From Microbacterium testaceum StLB037 (GTDB lineage: Bacteria; Actinomycetota; Actinomycetes; Actinomycetales; Microbacteriaceae), in the NCBI RefSeq assembly GCF_000202635.1, contig NC_015125.1, positions 868,001 to 932,000 on the forward strand: a stretch of DNA of 64,000 bases, read 5' to 3'. A program made the translations under genes and the position numbers. The notes under the pieces are model-generated. The model was not told the DNA's origin. It searched no databases and was given only the letters and a program-made list of their open reading frames with translations. Shown piece by piece: positions 35,129 through 43,905 of the stretch. How positions within the stretch are numbered: the stretch's first letter is position 1; the number at the start of each line of letters is the position of its first letter.

Positions 35129-36499
35129 GTGACCGACGACCGCGACATCGCGAACGACCGCCCCGAGGGGACGGAAGGCGCCGACAACGACGCCTTCCTC
35201 GACGAGCTGTTGTCGACGGCGGAGGATTCCGACGGCACGACGGTCTTCCCGGTGGGCTTCCGCGGATACGACCGCGAGGCCGTCGACGAGGCGATCCGGC
35301 AGCTCGCCGATCGCGTGCGGAGGGCCGCCGAGGAGACGCAGGATGCCAAGCGGCGCGCCGAAGCGATGTTCGCGCAGCAGCGCGCCGAGCACGACGCCGA
35401 GCTCGAGGAGTCCGCCCACCGCTACTCCGAGGAGGTCACCCAGCTTCAGGAGCAGCTTCGCGCGGCGGCGGCACGAGCCGCCGATGCCGAGTCGCAGGTC
35501 CACGCCCTGTCGGACGAGTTCGCGACACGCGACGACGACGACCCTCAACGGGGTCGCGAACACTTCGACGCCATCCTCCGGGTCGCCGAAGAACAGGCCG
35601 GTGTTCTCGTGCAGAACGCGGTCGGACAGGCGGAACGACTCCTGGCCAGTGCACACGACGAGGCCGCGTCGATCCGCGACGAGGCCATCGCCGATCAGAA
35701 CCGCCTCCGCGCCGAAGCGCAGCACGATGCCGATCAGGTGCACCTGCGCATCGAGACCGAGTCGACCGCGCATTCCGCCCGACTCGAGCGGGAGCGCGCT
35801 CACGCGGCCGAGAAGGTGGCGCAGGCCGAGCGCGAGGCCGTCGCGATCCGCACCGAGGCGGAGAAGGGCGCGGCCGCGCTGCGCTCGATGGTGTCGCGAG
35901 AGACCGGCGAGCTGCGGGCGAAGGCCGAGCGTGACGTCCGCGAGATGACCGCGCGCGTGCTCGAGTTCGAAGAGTCGCTGACCCGTCGACAGGACGAGGC
36001 GCAACAGGAGTTCCTCGTCCTGCACAACCAAGCCGTCGCTCACGCCGAGCGCATCACGGGTGATGCGAGCGAACAGGTGGCCGCCGCTCTCGAGCACGCA
36101 CGGCGCATCTCCGCCCGTGCAGACGATTACGAACGCCTCGCTCGCGCCCAGGCGCAGCAGGCCGAGGCCGATGCGCAGGTGCGCGCTCGGGAGATCCTCG
36201 ACGGTTCCCGCGAGCGGGCTCAGCGCATCGCCGACAAGATCACCGAGCACGCGGCATCCGTCCTCCGGGATGCCGAGGACCGCACGCGCGACCTGCGGTG
36301 GCAGCAGCAGCAGGTCGGGAGCTTCATGACCGAAATGAACGAGCTGCTCCGCGCGACACCGCGGGGTGGGTCCGCGGGCGTCGACTTCGCCGACGAGGGC
36401 GCCACGGGCGACGACACCGCGGACGACTCCCCGAGGGAGGGCGCCGTCGAGGAGAACGACGGCGACGCGGTCCGCGCCGAGGAGACGGAGCGCGACTGA
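35129..36499 (+). CDS. DivIVA-domain coiled-coil protein
   Basis: 456 residues. After an acidic N-terminus a DivIVA-like motif (FPVGFRGYDREAVDEAI, about 36-52) begins, followed by a nearly continuous coiled coil rich in Ala, Glu, Arg and Gln to about 400, and an acidic tail. Such proteins localise to membranes or septa and organise polar growth and cell-wall synthesis in Actinobacteria. GTG start with GAGGAGG about 8 nt upstream. It is a relative of Wag31-type proteins, not clearly the essential DivIVA itself. Confidence 0.82.
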   Translation: MTDDRDIANDRPEGTEGADNDAFLDELLSTAEDSDGTTVFPVGFRGYDREAVDEAIRQLADRVRRAAEETQDAKRRAEAMFAQQRAEHDAELEESAHRYSEEVTQLQEQLRAAAARAADAESQVHALSDEFATRDDDDPQRGREHFDAILRVAEEQAGVLVQNAVGQAERLLASAHDEAASIRDEAIADQNRLRAEAQHDADQVHLRIETESTAHSARLERERAHAAEKVAQAEREAVAIRTEAEKGAAALRSMVSRETGELRAKAERDVREMTARVLEFEESLTRRQDEAQQEFLVLHNQAVAHAERITGDASEQVAAALEHARRISARADDYERLARAQAQQAEADAQVRAREILDGSRERAQRIADKITEHAASVLRDAEDRTRDLRWQQQQVGSFMTEMNELLRATPRGGSAGVDFADEGATGDDTADDSPREGAVEENDGDAVRAEETERD

Positions 36500-36552
36500 G
36501 CCGCGACTCCTCACCCCGGGGCGCCTGATGTCGCCGGCGAGGGTGGTCGGGG

Positions 36553-37104
36553 TCAGTCGCCCCGACGTCCGCGCCGACTCTTGGAGATGACGAGCACCGC
36601 GCCGATCCCGATCACGGCGGCGGCGACCAGGGGCACGAGCACGAAGACCAGCCGACCGTTCTCCGCCTCCGCGTCGGGCTCCGCTTGTGCCGAATCGTCC
36701 CCCGCAGCGGGTGAGTTCGCCGGAGTCGCGGGCTCGGGGGTCGATTGCTTGGCGACCGTCACGGTGGCTTCGACGCGCGAAGCCGACCCGATGTCCGCGG
36801 AGACGAGCAGGTCTCCGCTGCGCGTCGCGGTGACGTCGACGCGCGCCTCACCGTTCGTCACGGCGACGTCCGCCGCGCCGGATCCGTCCGGAGAGAACGA
36901 GCCGCCGTCGGCGGGGTCGAGCACGAACCGCACCGATTCGACCCCGTCCAGCCCCGAGACCGTCACGGTGGCCGTTTCGCCGGCGGCGATCTCTGAGGGC
37001 GAAACCGTCACCCGGGGCGCAGAGGACGCGTGCGCGGTGGTCGGGAGCGCGAGGGTGGTGAGCGTCAGAAGAGCAAGGAGAAGTCGAGCGATTCCGCTGC
37101 GCAT
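36553..37104 (-). CDS. Secreted, membrane-anchored Ig-like domain protein
   Basis: 183 residues: signal peptide ending near THA-SSA, one beta-sandwich (Ig-like) domain about 25-115 with the GETATVTVSGL and ADIGS strands, a Pro/Ala/Glu linker, then a transmembrane helix (LVFVLVPLVAAAVIGIGAVLVI) and a basic RRGRRGD tail. This is a cell-surface stalk topology without an LPxTG signal. AAGGGA precedes the ATG by 7 nt, deciding the start. Function unknown. Confidence 0.72.
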   Translation of the reverse strand: MRSGIARLLLALLTLTTLALPTTAHASSAPRVTVSPSEIAAGETATVTVSGLDGVESVRFVLDPADGGSFSPDGSGAADVAVTNGEARVDVTATRSGDLLVSADIGSASRVEATVTVAKQSTPEPATPANSPAAGDDSAQAEPDAEAENGRLVFVLVPLVAAAVIGIGAVLVISKSRRGRRGD

Positions 37105-37235
37105 GAACGGTCCCTTCGTCGTTTCCGGCGACGGTAACCGCGCGGAGCGGTGGCGTCCCGCCCGTAGACGGAGGAGGCGGAGGCGGGTAGGGGCCTCTCG
37201 CACTTAGGCTGATGTCCGAGGCGAAGGGAGACGCG

Positions 37236-37472
37236 ATGACCTCGAGAAGTTCGCTCCCGCTCGGCGCTGCGCTCAGTGCCGCTGCGGCATTCGTGTTCGC
37301 CACGCCGACGCTGTTCCTGCCGCCGGACGCTCATGCGTCGGTGAAGCTCGTCTTCATCGTCGGGGGTTCGATCCTCTTCGCGACCGCCGTGACCCGCGTG
37401 CGGTCGGAAAATCACGCCACCAAGGGGGCGAGCGCCGACGCGTCGACCCCGGAGGACGTCACGCCCGAGTGA
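37236..37472 (+). CDS. Small two-helix membrane protein
   Basis: 78 residues with two hydrophobic helices (LGAALSAAAAFVFATPTLFL and VKLVFIVGGSILFATAV) and an acidic tail. The ATG at 37236 is favoured by GAAGGGAG 6 nt upstream; the upstream ATG at 37212 lies 1 nt after a TAGGCT box that more likely is the promoter. Family unknown. Confidence 0.6.
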   Translation: MTSRSSLPLGAALSAAAAFVFATPTLFLPPDAHASVKLVFIVGGSILFATAVTRVRSENHATKGASADASTPEDVTPE

Positions 37473-37510
37473 TCAGACGCGGCCCCGACGCACGCCGGGG
37501 CCGGAGACCG

Positions 37511-37879
37511 TCACGCAGCGCGGACCAGCGACCGCTGCGCGGAGGAACGGGCAGGCGTCTTGGCCGGAGCGGCGGCCTGCTTCTCGACGGTGACGTCGAG
37601 GCTGAGACCGCGGGAAGAGTTGGCGTCGTTGGCGAGGCGCTTGAGCAGCTCCTGGTCGAGAGCCTCGGGCTGCTCCGAGTCGAAGACGAACCGGAGGGGG
37701 ATCGCGGGCTGGAGCCAGATCGTGGAACGTCCGCCCGGCTCGTCCGCCCGGTGCGTCCAGGAGAGGGTGAAGCTCTCGCCGCGGCGGAGCTTGGTGGCCG
37801 CGACCACCTTCACGTGAGCGAGCATCCGGTCGTCGATCTCGATCGGCTCGGGGGTCGTTCCGTAGAACAGCTTCGCCAT
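37511..37879 (-). CDS. DUF7882-type small protein (copy A)
   Basis: 122 residues. MAKLFYGTTPEPIEIDD, KLRRGESFTLSW and RSTIWLQPAIPLRFVF mark a compact beta-rich family that, from memory, is common in Microbacteriaceae (now DUF7882, formerly mis-named ATP-dependent DNA ligase). Function unknown. Two more copies lie at 57425 and 58399 in this window. It is divergent from a MarR gene, and its -10 region matches that of copy B. Copy A adds an Ala-rich tail of about 25 residues. Confidence 0.75.
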   Translation of the reverse strand: MAKLFYGTTPEPIEIDDRMLAHVKVVAATKLRRGESFTLSWTHRADEPGGRSTIWLQPAIPLRFVFDSEQPEALDQELLKRLANDANSSRGLSLDVTVEKQAAAPAKTPARSSAQRSLVRAA

Positions 37880-37914
37880 GATGCTTTCCTCTCCTCGTTG
37901 CTTGGTAATGAACT

Positions 37915-37930
37915 TACTAGGTAGACTAGC
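37915..37930. promoter_or_regulatory. Candidate MarR operator upstream of DUF7882 copy A
   Basis: TACTAGGTAGACTAGC overlaps the DUF7882 promoter. 11 of 16 bases match TACTAGATCGCCTAAC at 57787-57802, in the same position before copy B. The minus strand reads CTAGTAAGTT here and CTAGTAAAAT there, giving aligned -10 boxes. Confidence 0.55.
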
Positions 37931-37975
37931 GAATAGGCAAGCGAGATATAAGGAACATTCTCCGAAGGGGTTTCC

Positions 37976-38521
37976 ATGACCGACATCGCCACGGATCCCC
38001 CGTCGTACTGGTTCAGCGACAGCGCGGAAGACGATCGCGGTGCGCGAGTGATGGAGGCCCTCCGCGCCTACCGGGCAGCGGAGATGTCCATGCGACGACG
38101 CACTCAGGCATCCATGTCGATGGGCGAGAACGAGATGCTCGTGCTGCGCTTTCTCACGCGGCACGGACGACGGAGCCGCGACGTGACCCCGATCGATCTC
38201 GCGCGCTACCTCGGTATCTCGACCGCGTCCATGACCGCGCTGCTCGACCGTCTGGAGAGATCCGGCCACCTCGAACGACGACCGCACCCCAGCGACCGAC
38301 GGAAGGTGCTCGTGGCCGCGACGCCTCACACCGAGGACGAGATGCGCGAGGTTCTCGGTTCCATGCACGCGCAGATGATGCTCGCGACGCACGGGATGAC
38401 CGAGGCCGAGACGACCGCCGTCACCCGGTTCCTCGAGCGCATGCGTACCGCGGTCGACGGCGTGGGCACCGGTCCCGCGTCGAATCCTCCGGCGACGGCG
38501 ATCCCGGACGTCGCCGCATGA
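37976..38521 (+). CDS. MarR-family regulator divergent from DUF7882 copy A
   Basis: 181 residues with a winged helix-turn-helix (about 45-120) containing YLGISTASMTALLDRLERSGHLERRPHPSDRRKV. GAAGGGG 5 nt before the ATG. The disordered Ala/Pro tail is atypical. Its stop overlaps the start of the transglutaminase-like gene (ATGA). The shared promoter region suggests autoregulation together with the DUF7882 gene. Confidence 0.88.
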   Translation: MTDIATDPPSYWFSDSAEDDRGARVMEALRAYRAAEMSMRRRTQASMSMGENEMLVLRFLTRHGRRSRDVTPIDLARYLGISTASMTALLDRLERSGHLERRPHPSDRRKVLVAATPHTEDEMREVLGSMHAQMMLATHGMTEAETTAVTRFLERMRTAVDGVGTGPASNPPATAIPDVAA

Positions 38522-39312
38522 CCACGCACGTCGCGGCGCGCCTCGACCTTCGCGTCGAAAGCGAAGCCGAGGCGATCTTCTCCATCGCCGTCGCGCAGGG
38601 GTGGGCCGCCTCCGAAGAGCTGTCGCTCACGGTGGGGGCACGCTCTGTCGCGGTGGATGAACTCGTCGACGACCACGGAACGCGCCTGCGCCGTGCGACC
38701 TTGCCCGTGGGGGACGTCGTGGTGAGCTATCGCGCCGAGGCCGAACGCCCGTCCGAGCCGGCGGCATCCGGTGTCGTCGACCCGTTGAGGTACCTGCGTC
38801 CCAGCCGGTTCGTCCCTTCGGACGAACTCGCCGCCACGGCCCTGTCGTGGTTCGGCGGCGCGAGCCCCGCGGAGAACGTCCGCAGAATCCCCGAGTGGGT
38901 CTTCACCCACGTGTCCTACACACCGGGCTCGAGCGGACCGACCGACACGGCCATCCACACCCTGCTGTCGCGCCGGGGAGTCTGCCGCGACTACGCGCAT
39001 CTCACGGCGGGGCTCCTGCGCGCCGTCGGTGTGCCCGCACGTCTCGCGTCGGTCTACGCGCCGGGGCTCGATCCCATGGACTTCCACGCGGTCGTCGAGG
39101 CCTTCGTGGACGGACGGTGGGAAGTCGTGGATGCCACGCGGCTCGCGCCCCGCACGGATTATGTTCGGATCGCCACCGGACGGGACGCCGCCGACACCGC
39201 GTTCCTCACGACTCTCTCCGGCACGGCCGTCCTCGAGGGCCTCGAGGTGATGGCCGTCGCCGGCGACGATCTCTCGGCCGACGATCCGACCGTGAGCGTG
39301 CTCCTTCCCTGA
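38518..39312 (+). CDS. Transglutaminase-like cysteine protease domain protein
   Basis: 264 residues. The transglutaminase core is at about 95-215 with catalytic triad C156 (RRGVCRDYAHL), H190 (DFHAVVEAF) and D205 (VVDATRLAP). An N-terminal beta domain matches the bacterial transglutaminase N region. No signal peptide, so cytoplasmic. Translationally coupled to the MarR gene, an unusual pairing. Many bacterial members are amidases or peptidases rather than cross-linking enzymes. Confidence 0.88.
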   Translation: MTTHVAARLDLRVESEAEAIFSIAVAQGWAASEELSLTVGARSVAVDELVDDHGTRLRRATLPVGDVVVSYRAEAERPSEPAASGVVDPLRYLRPSRFVPSDELAATALSWFGGASPAENVRRIPEWVFTHVSYTPGSSGPTDTAIHTLLSRRGVCRDYAHLTAGLLRAVGVPARLASVYAPGLDPMDFHAVVEAFVDGRWEVVDATRLAPRTDYVRIATGRDAADTAFLTTLSGTAVLEGLEVMAVAGDDLSADDPTVSVLLP

Positions 39313-39351
39313 CTCCCCCTCGCGGTGGAGTCGCTCGGAATCGAATCTCGC

Positions 39352-39357
39352 TACCGT
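39352..39357 (+). promoter_or_regulatory. -10 box of the DUF2207 gene
   Basis: TACCGT, 6 nt before the ATG at 39364. Confidence 0.5.
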
Positions 39358-39363
39358 CGAAGG

Positions 39364-41214
39364 ATGGATGCCGCCGCCTCGACCACCCGGCCCCGTCGGG
39401 CCGCGCTCGCCGCCGTGTTCGCCCTCGCGCTGCTGCTGCTGGTTTTCGCGGGGGCGCCGTCCGCGCGGGCGGACGTGAACGACTTCACCTTCGACTCGTT
39501 CGACGCCGACATGCTCCTGACCCGGGCGCCGGACGGGCACGCGGCGCTGAAGGTCACGGAGACGATCGTCGCGCGCTTCCCGGATGAGGATCAGAACAAG
39601 GGCATCGTCCGCGTCATCCCCGACACCTACAACGACATCGCGCTGCACACCGAGATCGTGTCGGTCACGGACGGATCCGGTTCACCGGTGCCGTACGAGG
39701 TGGAGGAAAGCCGTCGTGAGCTGCGTGTGCTCACCGGGGATGACACCTACGTCCGCGGCGTGCAGACCTACGTCATCTCATACACGCAACGAGACACGAT
39801 CCGCTCTTTCGTCGACACCGACGCCGACGAGTTCTACCGCGACATCAACGGCACCGACGGAGAACAGCCCTTCGGGGAGGTCAGTGCCCGACTCCGGGTC
39901 GATGCCGACCTGGCGGATGCCGCGCTCGACGGCGCCGCGTCCTGCTATCAGGGTCGGATGGGCTCGAACACCCCGTGCGACATCTCCCGCGCGGGAGGAT
40001 CGGGCGGTCCCCTCAGCTGGTCCGCCCGCGCCACGGATCTCGGCCCGGGCGAGAACATGACCATCGCGGTCGGCTTCGCGCGAGGCACGTTCGTCCCCGG
40101 CGAGGTCTCCCGCACCCCTCTCGAGCAGTTCTCGTTCGACAACGCCCCCCTGCTCGGTGGTGTCTCCGTCGGCGCCGTCGGGCTGGGCGTCGCCGGGCTG
40201 GCAGCAGCTCTGGTCGCCCGCCGGAAAGGGCGGGATGCCGAGGGCCGAGGGGTGATCGTCCCCGAGTACGGTCCCCCGGATGACGTCGACGTCCTCGAGG
40301 GGGCCGAGCTGGTGCAGCGAGGCCGAGCCGGAGTACCCGCGGCCATTCTCGACGCGGCGATCGCCGGTCACCTCCGCATCATCGACGATCCCCTGGATGC
40401 CAAGAGGCTGACCCTGGAACTGGTCCGGACGGACGACGCCACCCCACTCCACCGTGGCGTGCTGACCGCCGTCTTCGGAGCGGATGCCGAACCGGGAGCC
40501 CGCGTATCGCTCGGCGCCCACAACCAGGACGCCGCGACCGCTCTGCAGGCGCTCCCGCGGGCAGCAGCCGCAGAACTCCGGCGGCGGGGCTGGACGGAGC
40601 GTCCCCGGCACGGTCGATCCGCCCTCGCCATCGCACTCGCCATCGGGGCCTTCGTCGTCGCGGTCGCGACGCTCATCGTCGCCGCGGCGGGGACGGACCC
40701 CTCGTGGTGGCAGGTCGCCGCTGTTCCGGTGACGGTGGTCATCGGCATCCTGAGCTTCGTGTTCCTGCGCTATCGGGACCGGGTGACGGATGCCGGAACG
40801 GCGGCCCGCGACCACCTCAAGGGCTTACGCGACTACCTGGCACTCGCCGAAGCCGACCGGCTGCGCATCCTGCAGAGCCCCGAGGGGGCCGAGCGGCGAC
40901 CGGTCGACGCGAACGATCCGACCCAGGTGCTCCACCTCTACGAACGTCTCCTGCCGTGGGCCGTCGTCTGGGGTGTGGAGAAGGAGTGGGCGGAGGCGCT
41001 CGACACCCGCGTGCGCGAGACCGGCGATGACCTCCCCTGGTACGCCGCGACGAACGGCTTTTCGACGGCGGCCTTCTCGTCCACGTTCAGCTCCCTGCAG
41101 TCGGCGAGCACCCCCGTCACGACGAGCAGCGGTTCGGGGAGCTTCTCGGGCGGGTCGTTCGGGGGCGGTTTCTCCGGGGGCGGGATGGGCGGGGGCAGCG
41201 TCGGCGGCCGCTGA
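39364..41214 (+). CDS. DUF2207 domain-containing membrane protein
   Basis: 616 residues: signal peptide or first helix (about 12-35), an extracytoplasmic beta-rich DUF2207 domain to about 250, a transmembrane helix (VSVGAVGLGVAGLAAALVA), a cytoplasmic winged-helix-like region, a two-helix hairpin near 420-470, and a C-terminal Gly/Ser-rich tail (SFSGGSFGGGFSGGG). That tail is the hallmark of the family, of unknown function. A leaderless start agrees with the ATG at 39364. Confidence 0.85.
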   Translation: MDAAASTTRPRRAALAAVFALALLLLVFAGAPSARADVNDFTFDSFDADMLLTRAPDGHAALKVTETIVARFPDEDQNKGIVRVIPDTYNDIALHTEIVSVTDGSGSPVPYEVEESRRELRVLTGDDTYVRGVQTYVISYTQRDTIRSFVDTDADEFYRDINGTDGEQPFGEVSARLRVDADLADAALDGAASCYQGRMGSNTPCDISRAGGSGGPLSWSARATDLGPGENMTIAVGFARGTFVPGEVSRTPLEQFSFDNAPLLGGVSVGAVGLGVAGLAAALVARRKGRDAEGRGVIVPEYGPPDDVDVLEGAELVQRGRAGVPAAILDAAIAGHLRIIDDPLDAKRLTLELVRTDDATPLHRGVLTAVFGADAEPGARVSLGAHNQDAATALQALPRAAAAELRRRGWTERPRHGRSALAIALAIGAFVVAVATLIVAAAGTDPSWWQVAAVPVTVVIGILSFVFLRYRDRVTDAGTAARDHLKGLRDYLALAEADRLRILQSPEGAERRPVDANDPTQVLHLYERLLPWAVVWGVEKEWAEALDTRVRETGDDLPWYAATNGFSTAAFSSTFSSLQSASTPVTTSSGSGSFSGGSFGGGFSGGGMGGGSVGGR

Positions 41215-41216
41215 GG

Positions 41217-41906
41217 TCACTCGGCGACGCGGATGACCTCGGCGATCACCCGCGGGTCCGCGAGCACGCGGAAGTGCCCGCCGGTCGCCAGGCGGACGTT
41301 CGTCGCCCCGGCCAGCTCGCTCCCCTCGGGGATGTGCGGATCGAAGGCGCCGTACACCGAGGTGATGCGGGTGTTCACCGTCGCGGCCGCCGCGAGCGCG
41401 CGCATCGTCGCGTCACCGGAGCGGAAGGCACGGAGCGACGGGGTCGGCATGAGACGGCTGTAGCGCGACCCGCCGAACGGCGTGGCCACGGCGACCATCG
41501 CGCGCACGCGATCCCCCGCCGGGTCGAACGCCATGAGGTGTTTGCCGATGAGTCCGCCCTTGCTGTGCGCGACCACGACGACGTCGTCGAGGTCCCGAGC
41601 GACGAGAAGTCGGGCGACCCGGGCGGCGGATTCCGCGATGGGTCGGCGGTTCCCGCCGAGTTCGGTGACGACGTGGATGGGGTGTCCCCGACCGTGGAGG
41701 GCACGCGCGAGAGGCTCGAGGAACCTCCACGTCTCGTAGATGCCGGGAAGGAGCAGGATCGGTACGCCGTCGCCATCGGCGAGGTCTTCGGCCCGGTCTC
41801 GTCCGCCCATCCCGCGCAGCTGTGCGACGGCGGCGTAGAGGTAGTCCCGCACCCACCACCCACCGTTTCGGGCAAGGGCGACGAGTCGCGTCGGGGCCGA
41901 GGGCAT
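41217..41906 (-). CDS. Alpha/beta hydrolase (lipase/triacylglycerol-lipase-like)
   Basis: 229 residues. LLLPGIYETW starts the core, AHSKGGLIG is the nucleophile elbow (Ser), an Asp lies in GAFDPHIP and the catalytic His is in GGHFRVLADP. No signal peptide. GGAGG sits 8 nt before the ATG at 41906, which is preferred over an ATG 18 bp upstream. Convergent with the DUF2207 gene with 2 bp between the stops. Confidence 0.85.
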   Translation of the reverse strand: MPSAPTRLVALARNGGWWVRDYLYAAVAQLRGMGGRDRAEDLADGDGVPILLLPGIYETWRFLEPLARALHGRGHPIHVVTELGGNRRPIAESAARVARLLVARDLDDVVVVAHSKGGLIGKHLMAFDPAGDRVRAMVAVATPFGGSRYSRLMPTPSLRAFRSGDATMRALAAAATVNTRITSVYGAFDPHIPEGSELAGATNVRLATGGHFRVLADPRVIAEVIRVAE

Positions 41907-42007
41907 GCCTCCATCCTCCGCCACGGTCTCCCCCGCGGGTCGCGGGTTGCGCGGCGGCCGGCGACCCCTCCGGGACGCGACGATGCGCGAAGCGGCGCCC
42001 GGACACG

Positions 42008-42013
42008 TAGAGT
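42008..42013 (+). promoter_or_regulatory. -10 box upstream of the leader ORF and glycosyltransferase
   Basis: TAGAGT, 7 nt before an ATG at 42021 that opens an 11-residue reading frame. Confidence 0.5.
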
Positions 42014-42020
42014 CGCCCGA

Positions 42021-42056
42021 ATGGACACGCCCGACATCCCCGCCGGCACCGCATGA
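42021..42056 (+). CDS. 11-residue leader ORF overlapping the glycosyltransferase start
   Basis: MDTPDIPAGTA followed by TGA; the stop overlaps the glycosyltransferase ATG as ATGA. The ATG is exactly where a leaderless transcript from the -10 box would begin, and the glycosyltransferase lacks its own Shine-Dalgarno. It may serve as a ribosome loading device by translational coupling. Expression is an inference. Confidence 0.4.
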   Translation: MDTPDIPAGTA

Positions 42057-43495
42057 CGGTTCTCCCTCCCGGTCGCCAGTTCGCCCTCACCTGGGGAATC
42101 CCGCATGACTTCGGCGGACTGACCGCCGCGATGCTGCAGCGGTCCCGCATGTTCGATCGGCGTGGAGGCGCCCCCGTCCATGTCTTGACGTGTGACGATC
42201 GGGAGGATTCCGCCGACATCGCGGATGAGCTCGCCCGGCGTCGGGCCCTGTCGGACGGCGTCCGTCTCACGAACCTCTGGGATTGGGTCCGGGACAACGA
42301 TCTCGACGGACGACGCGTGCGGGAGGCCGACGGGTTCGCTCCCCTGTCGTCGTCCGCGGCCGAGGAGCGGACGGCCGGTGTGCTCCGACGTCGCGTCCGC
42401 ACGGGCGCGGACGGCGCCGTCCTCCAGATCGACCATCTACGTGCAGACGGCACGCTCGCGGCGAGCGATCGCCGCGACGTCCCGCGCGCCTCGGGCAGGG
42501 TGCGTCGCGTGGTCGTCACGTGCGACCACACGGGGTCGCCGAGGGCGGCATGGAACGGGGTGCGCGAGCTGTACCGCGCGTGGCTGGACCGTCTCACCGG
42601 CGGCGAGCGCTCCTTCCTTCTCGTCGACAGCAAGGCGATGGCGCGCTTCGCGGCGGACTACCGACGCCCGCACGTCGTGGTGGTGCACGTGGTCCACGGC
42701 TCGCACCTCACCGACGACGGGACGGCGATCCGCCCCTCCCGCGCCGAGGTGTTCGCCCGGCTCGGCGCCTTCGACGCGGTGGTCTTCTGCACCGATCGAC
42801 AAGTGCGCGACGTCCGGCGCCACGCGGGCCGCCTCCCCCTGCTGGCCGCCGTGGCCCATCCGGTCGCGATCCCGCCGGGCGTCGACGTCGCGGCGCCTCG
42901 GCGCGGGGCGGTCGTGCTCTCCCGACTGGCGGGCATCAAACGCGTCGAGGACGCGATCGACGCGGTGCGCCTGGCCCGCCGCGAGCAGCCCACCCTCGAG
43001 CTCGACGTCTATGGAGACGGCCCGAGCCGGGCGCGGCTCGAGGCACGCGCCGGAGGCGACCCGTCCATCCGCTTCCGAGGGTTCGATCCCGCCGCCACGG
43101 AATCTCTGGCGAGGGCTTCGGTGCTGCTCATGACCAGTCGATCGGAGGCGTTCTCGATGGTCGTTGCGGAGGCCATGGCATCCGGATGTCTTCCCATCGC
43201 GTACGACGTACCGTACGGGCCACGGGAGCTCATCGACGACGGAGGGACGGGGTGGCTCGTACCGCCCGGGGACGTGGCGGCTCTCGCCGACACCCTGGCG
43301 AGGGCCACGGCTCTGGACGACGTCGCGCTCTCGCGGATGCGTCGTGCGGCCATCGCACGGGCCCGGCTCTACAGCGCGGAAGCGATCCTCGAGCGATGGG
43401 CGCGCACGCTCACCCGCGCCGCCCGCCGGCAGGGCCTGCGTCGACGCACATGGAGATTCCGTGAGGTCCTCCGGCGCCGCCTTCGAGTTCGCTGA
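42053..43495 (+). CDS. Glycosyltransferase family 4 (TagE/GtfA-like)
   Basis: 480-residue cytosolic GT-B enzyme. The N-terminal half is large and variable, as in poly(glycerol phosphate) alpha-glucosyltransferases. The C-terminal GT4 domain (about 270-450) has VLSRLAGIKRVEDAI, VYGDGPSRARLE, SRSEAFSMVVAEAMASG with the E-x7-E type motif, and GWLVPPGD. Likely adds glucose or another sugar to a wall polymer. It has no partner glycosyltransferase nearby; translation is probably coupled to the 11-residue leader ORF. Confidence 0.85.
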   Translation: MTVLPPGRQFALTWGIPHDFGGLTAAMLQRSRMFDRRGGAPVHVLTCDDREDSADIADELARRRALSDGVRLTNLWDWVRDNDLDGRRVREADGFAPLSSSAAEERTAGVLRRRVRTGADGAVLQIDHLRADGTLAASDRRDVPRASGRVRRVVVTCDHTGSPRAAWNGVRELYRAWLDRLTGGERSFLLVDSKAMARFAADYRRPHVVVVHVVHGSHLTDDGTAIRPSRAEVFARLGAFDAVVFCTDRQVRDVRRHAGRLPLLAAVAHPVAIPPGVDVAAPRRGAVVLSRLAGIKRVEDAIDAVRLARREQPTLELDVYGDGPSRARLEARAGGDPSIRFRGFDPAATESLARASVLLMTSRSEAFSMVVAEAMASGCLPIAYDVPYGPRELIDDGGTGWLVPPGDVAALADTLARATALDDVALSRMRRAAIARARLYSAEAILERWARTLTRAARRQGLRRRTWRFREVLRRRLRVR

Positions 43496-43658
43496 ATCCG
43501 GTCCCCTTCGACGCGGATCGGCGTAGCGTTCTTCTCACCCAGCTCCGGCATTGCCGGCGCGGATGACGCCGAACACCGGCGCGTGCGACGACCCTCGTCC
43601 GTTGAGCCTCTCCCCCACCTGGCTCCGGACGGGGGCCGCCGCCTTTTCGGAGGGCTCC

Positions 43659-43817
43659 TCAGCGGTCCTCACCGTAGGCGCGGATGCTGCGCAGGTCGTC
43701 CTCGACGGCGGCGTCGGCCGACCGCTGCTCTTGCGCGCCCGCCTTCTTCTCCTGCGGCGCCGCTTCCGTGGCGCCGTCCATGACGGGGGCGTCCTGGGTC
43801 TCTTCGCGATCGGTCAT
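43659..43817 (-). CDS. 52-residue acidic hypothetical protein
   Basis: Short, hydrophilic and charged (MTDREETQDAPVM start, DDLRSIRAYGEDR end), with no predicted fold. GAGGAGG 6 nt before the ATG at 43817 decides the start and argues for translation. Located 88 bp downstream of the MMPL gene on the same strand. Confidence 0.55.
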   Translation of the reverse strand: MTDREETQDAPVMDGATEAAPQEKKAGAQEQRSADAAVEDDLRSIRAYGEDR

Positions 43818-43905
43818 GGGGTCCTCCTCGGATTCGGTGGTCACCGGCATCCTCACGCCCGCCGTCCCGTCGCGCCGGGGGCTTGCGCCGACGAACCCGG
43901 GATGC

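Noticed and set aside
43369..43551. 60-codon minus-strand frame beginning MPELGEKN
   Set aside because: Mostly antisense to the glycosyltransferase 3' end; no ribosome binding site.
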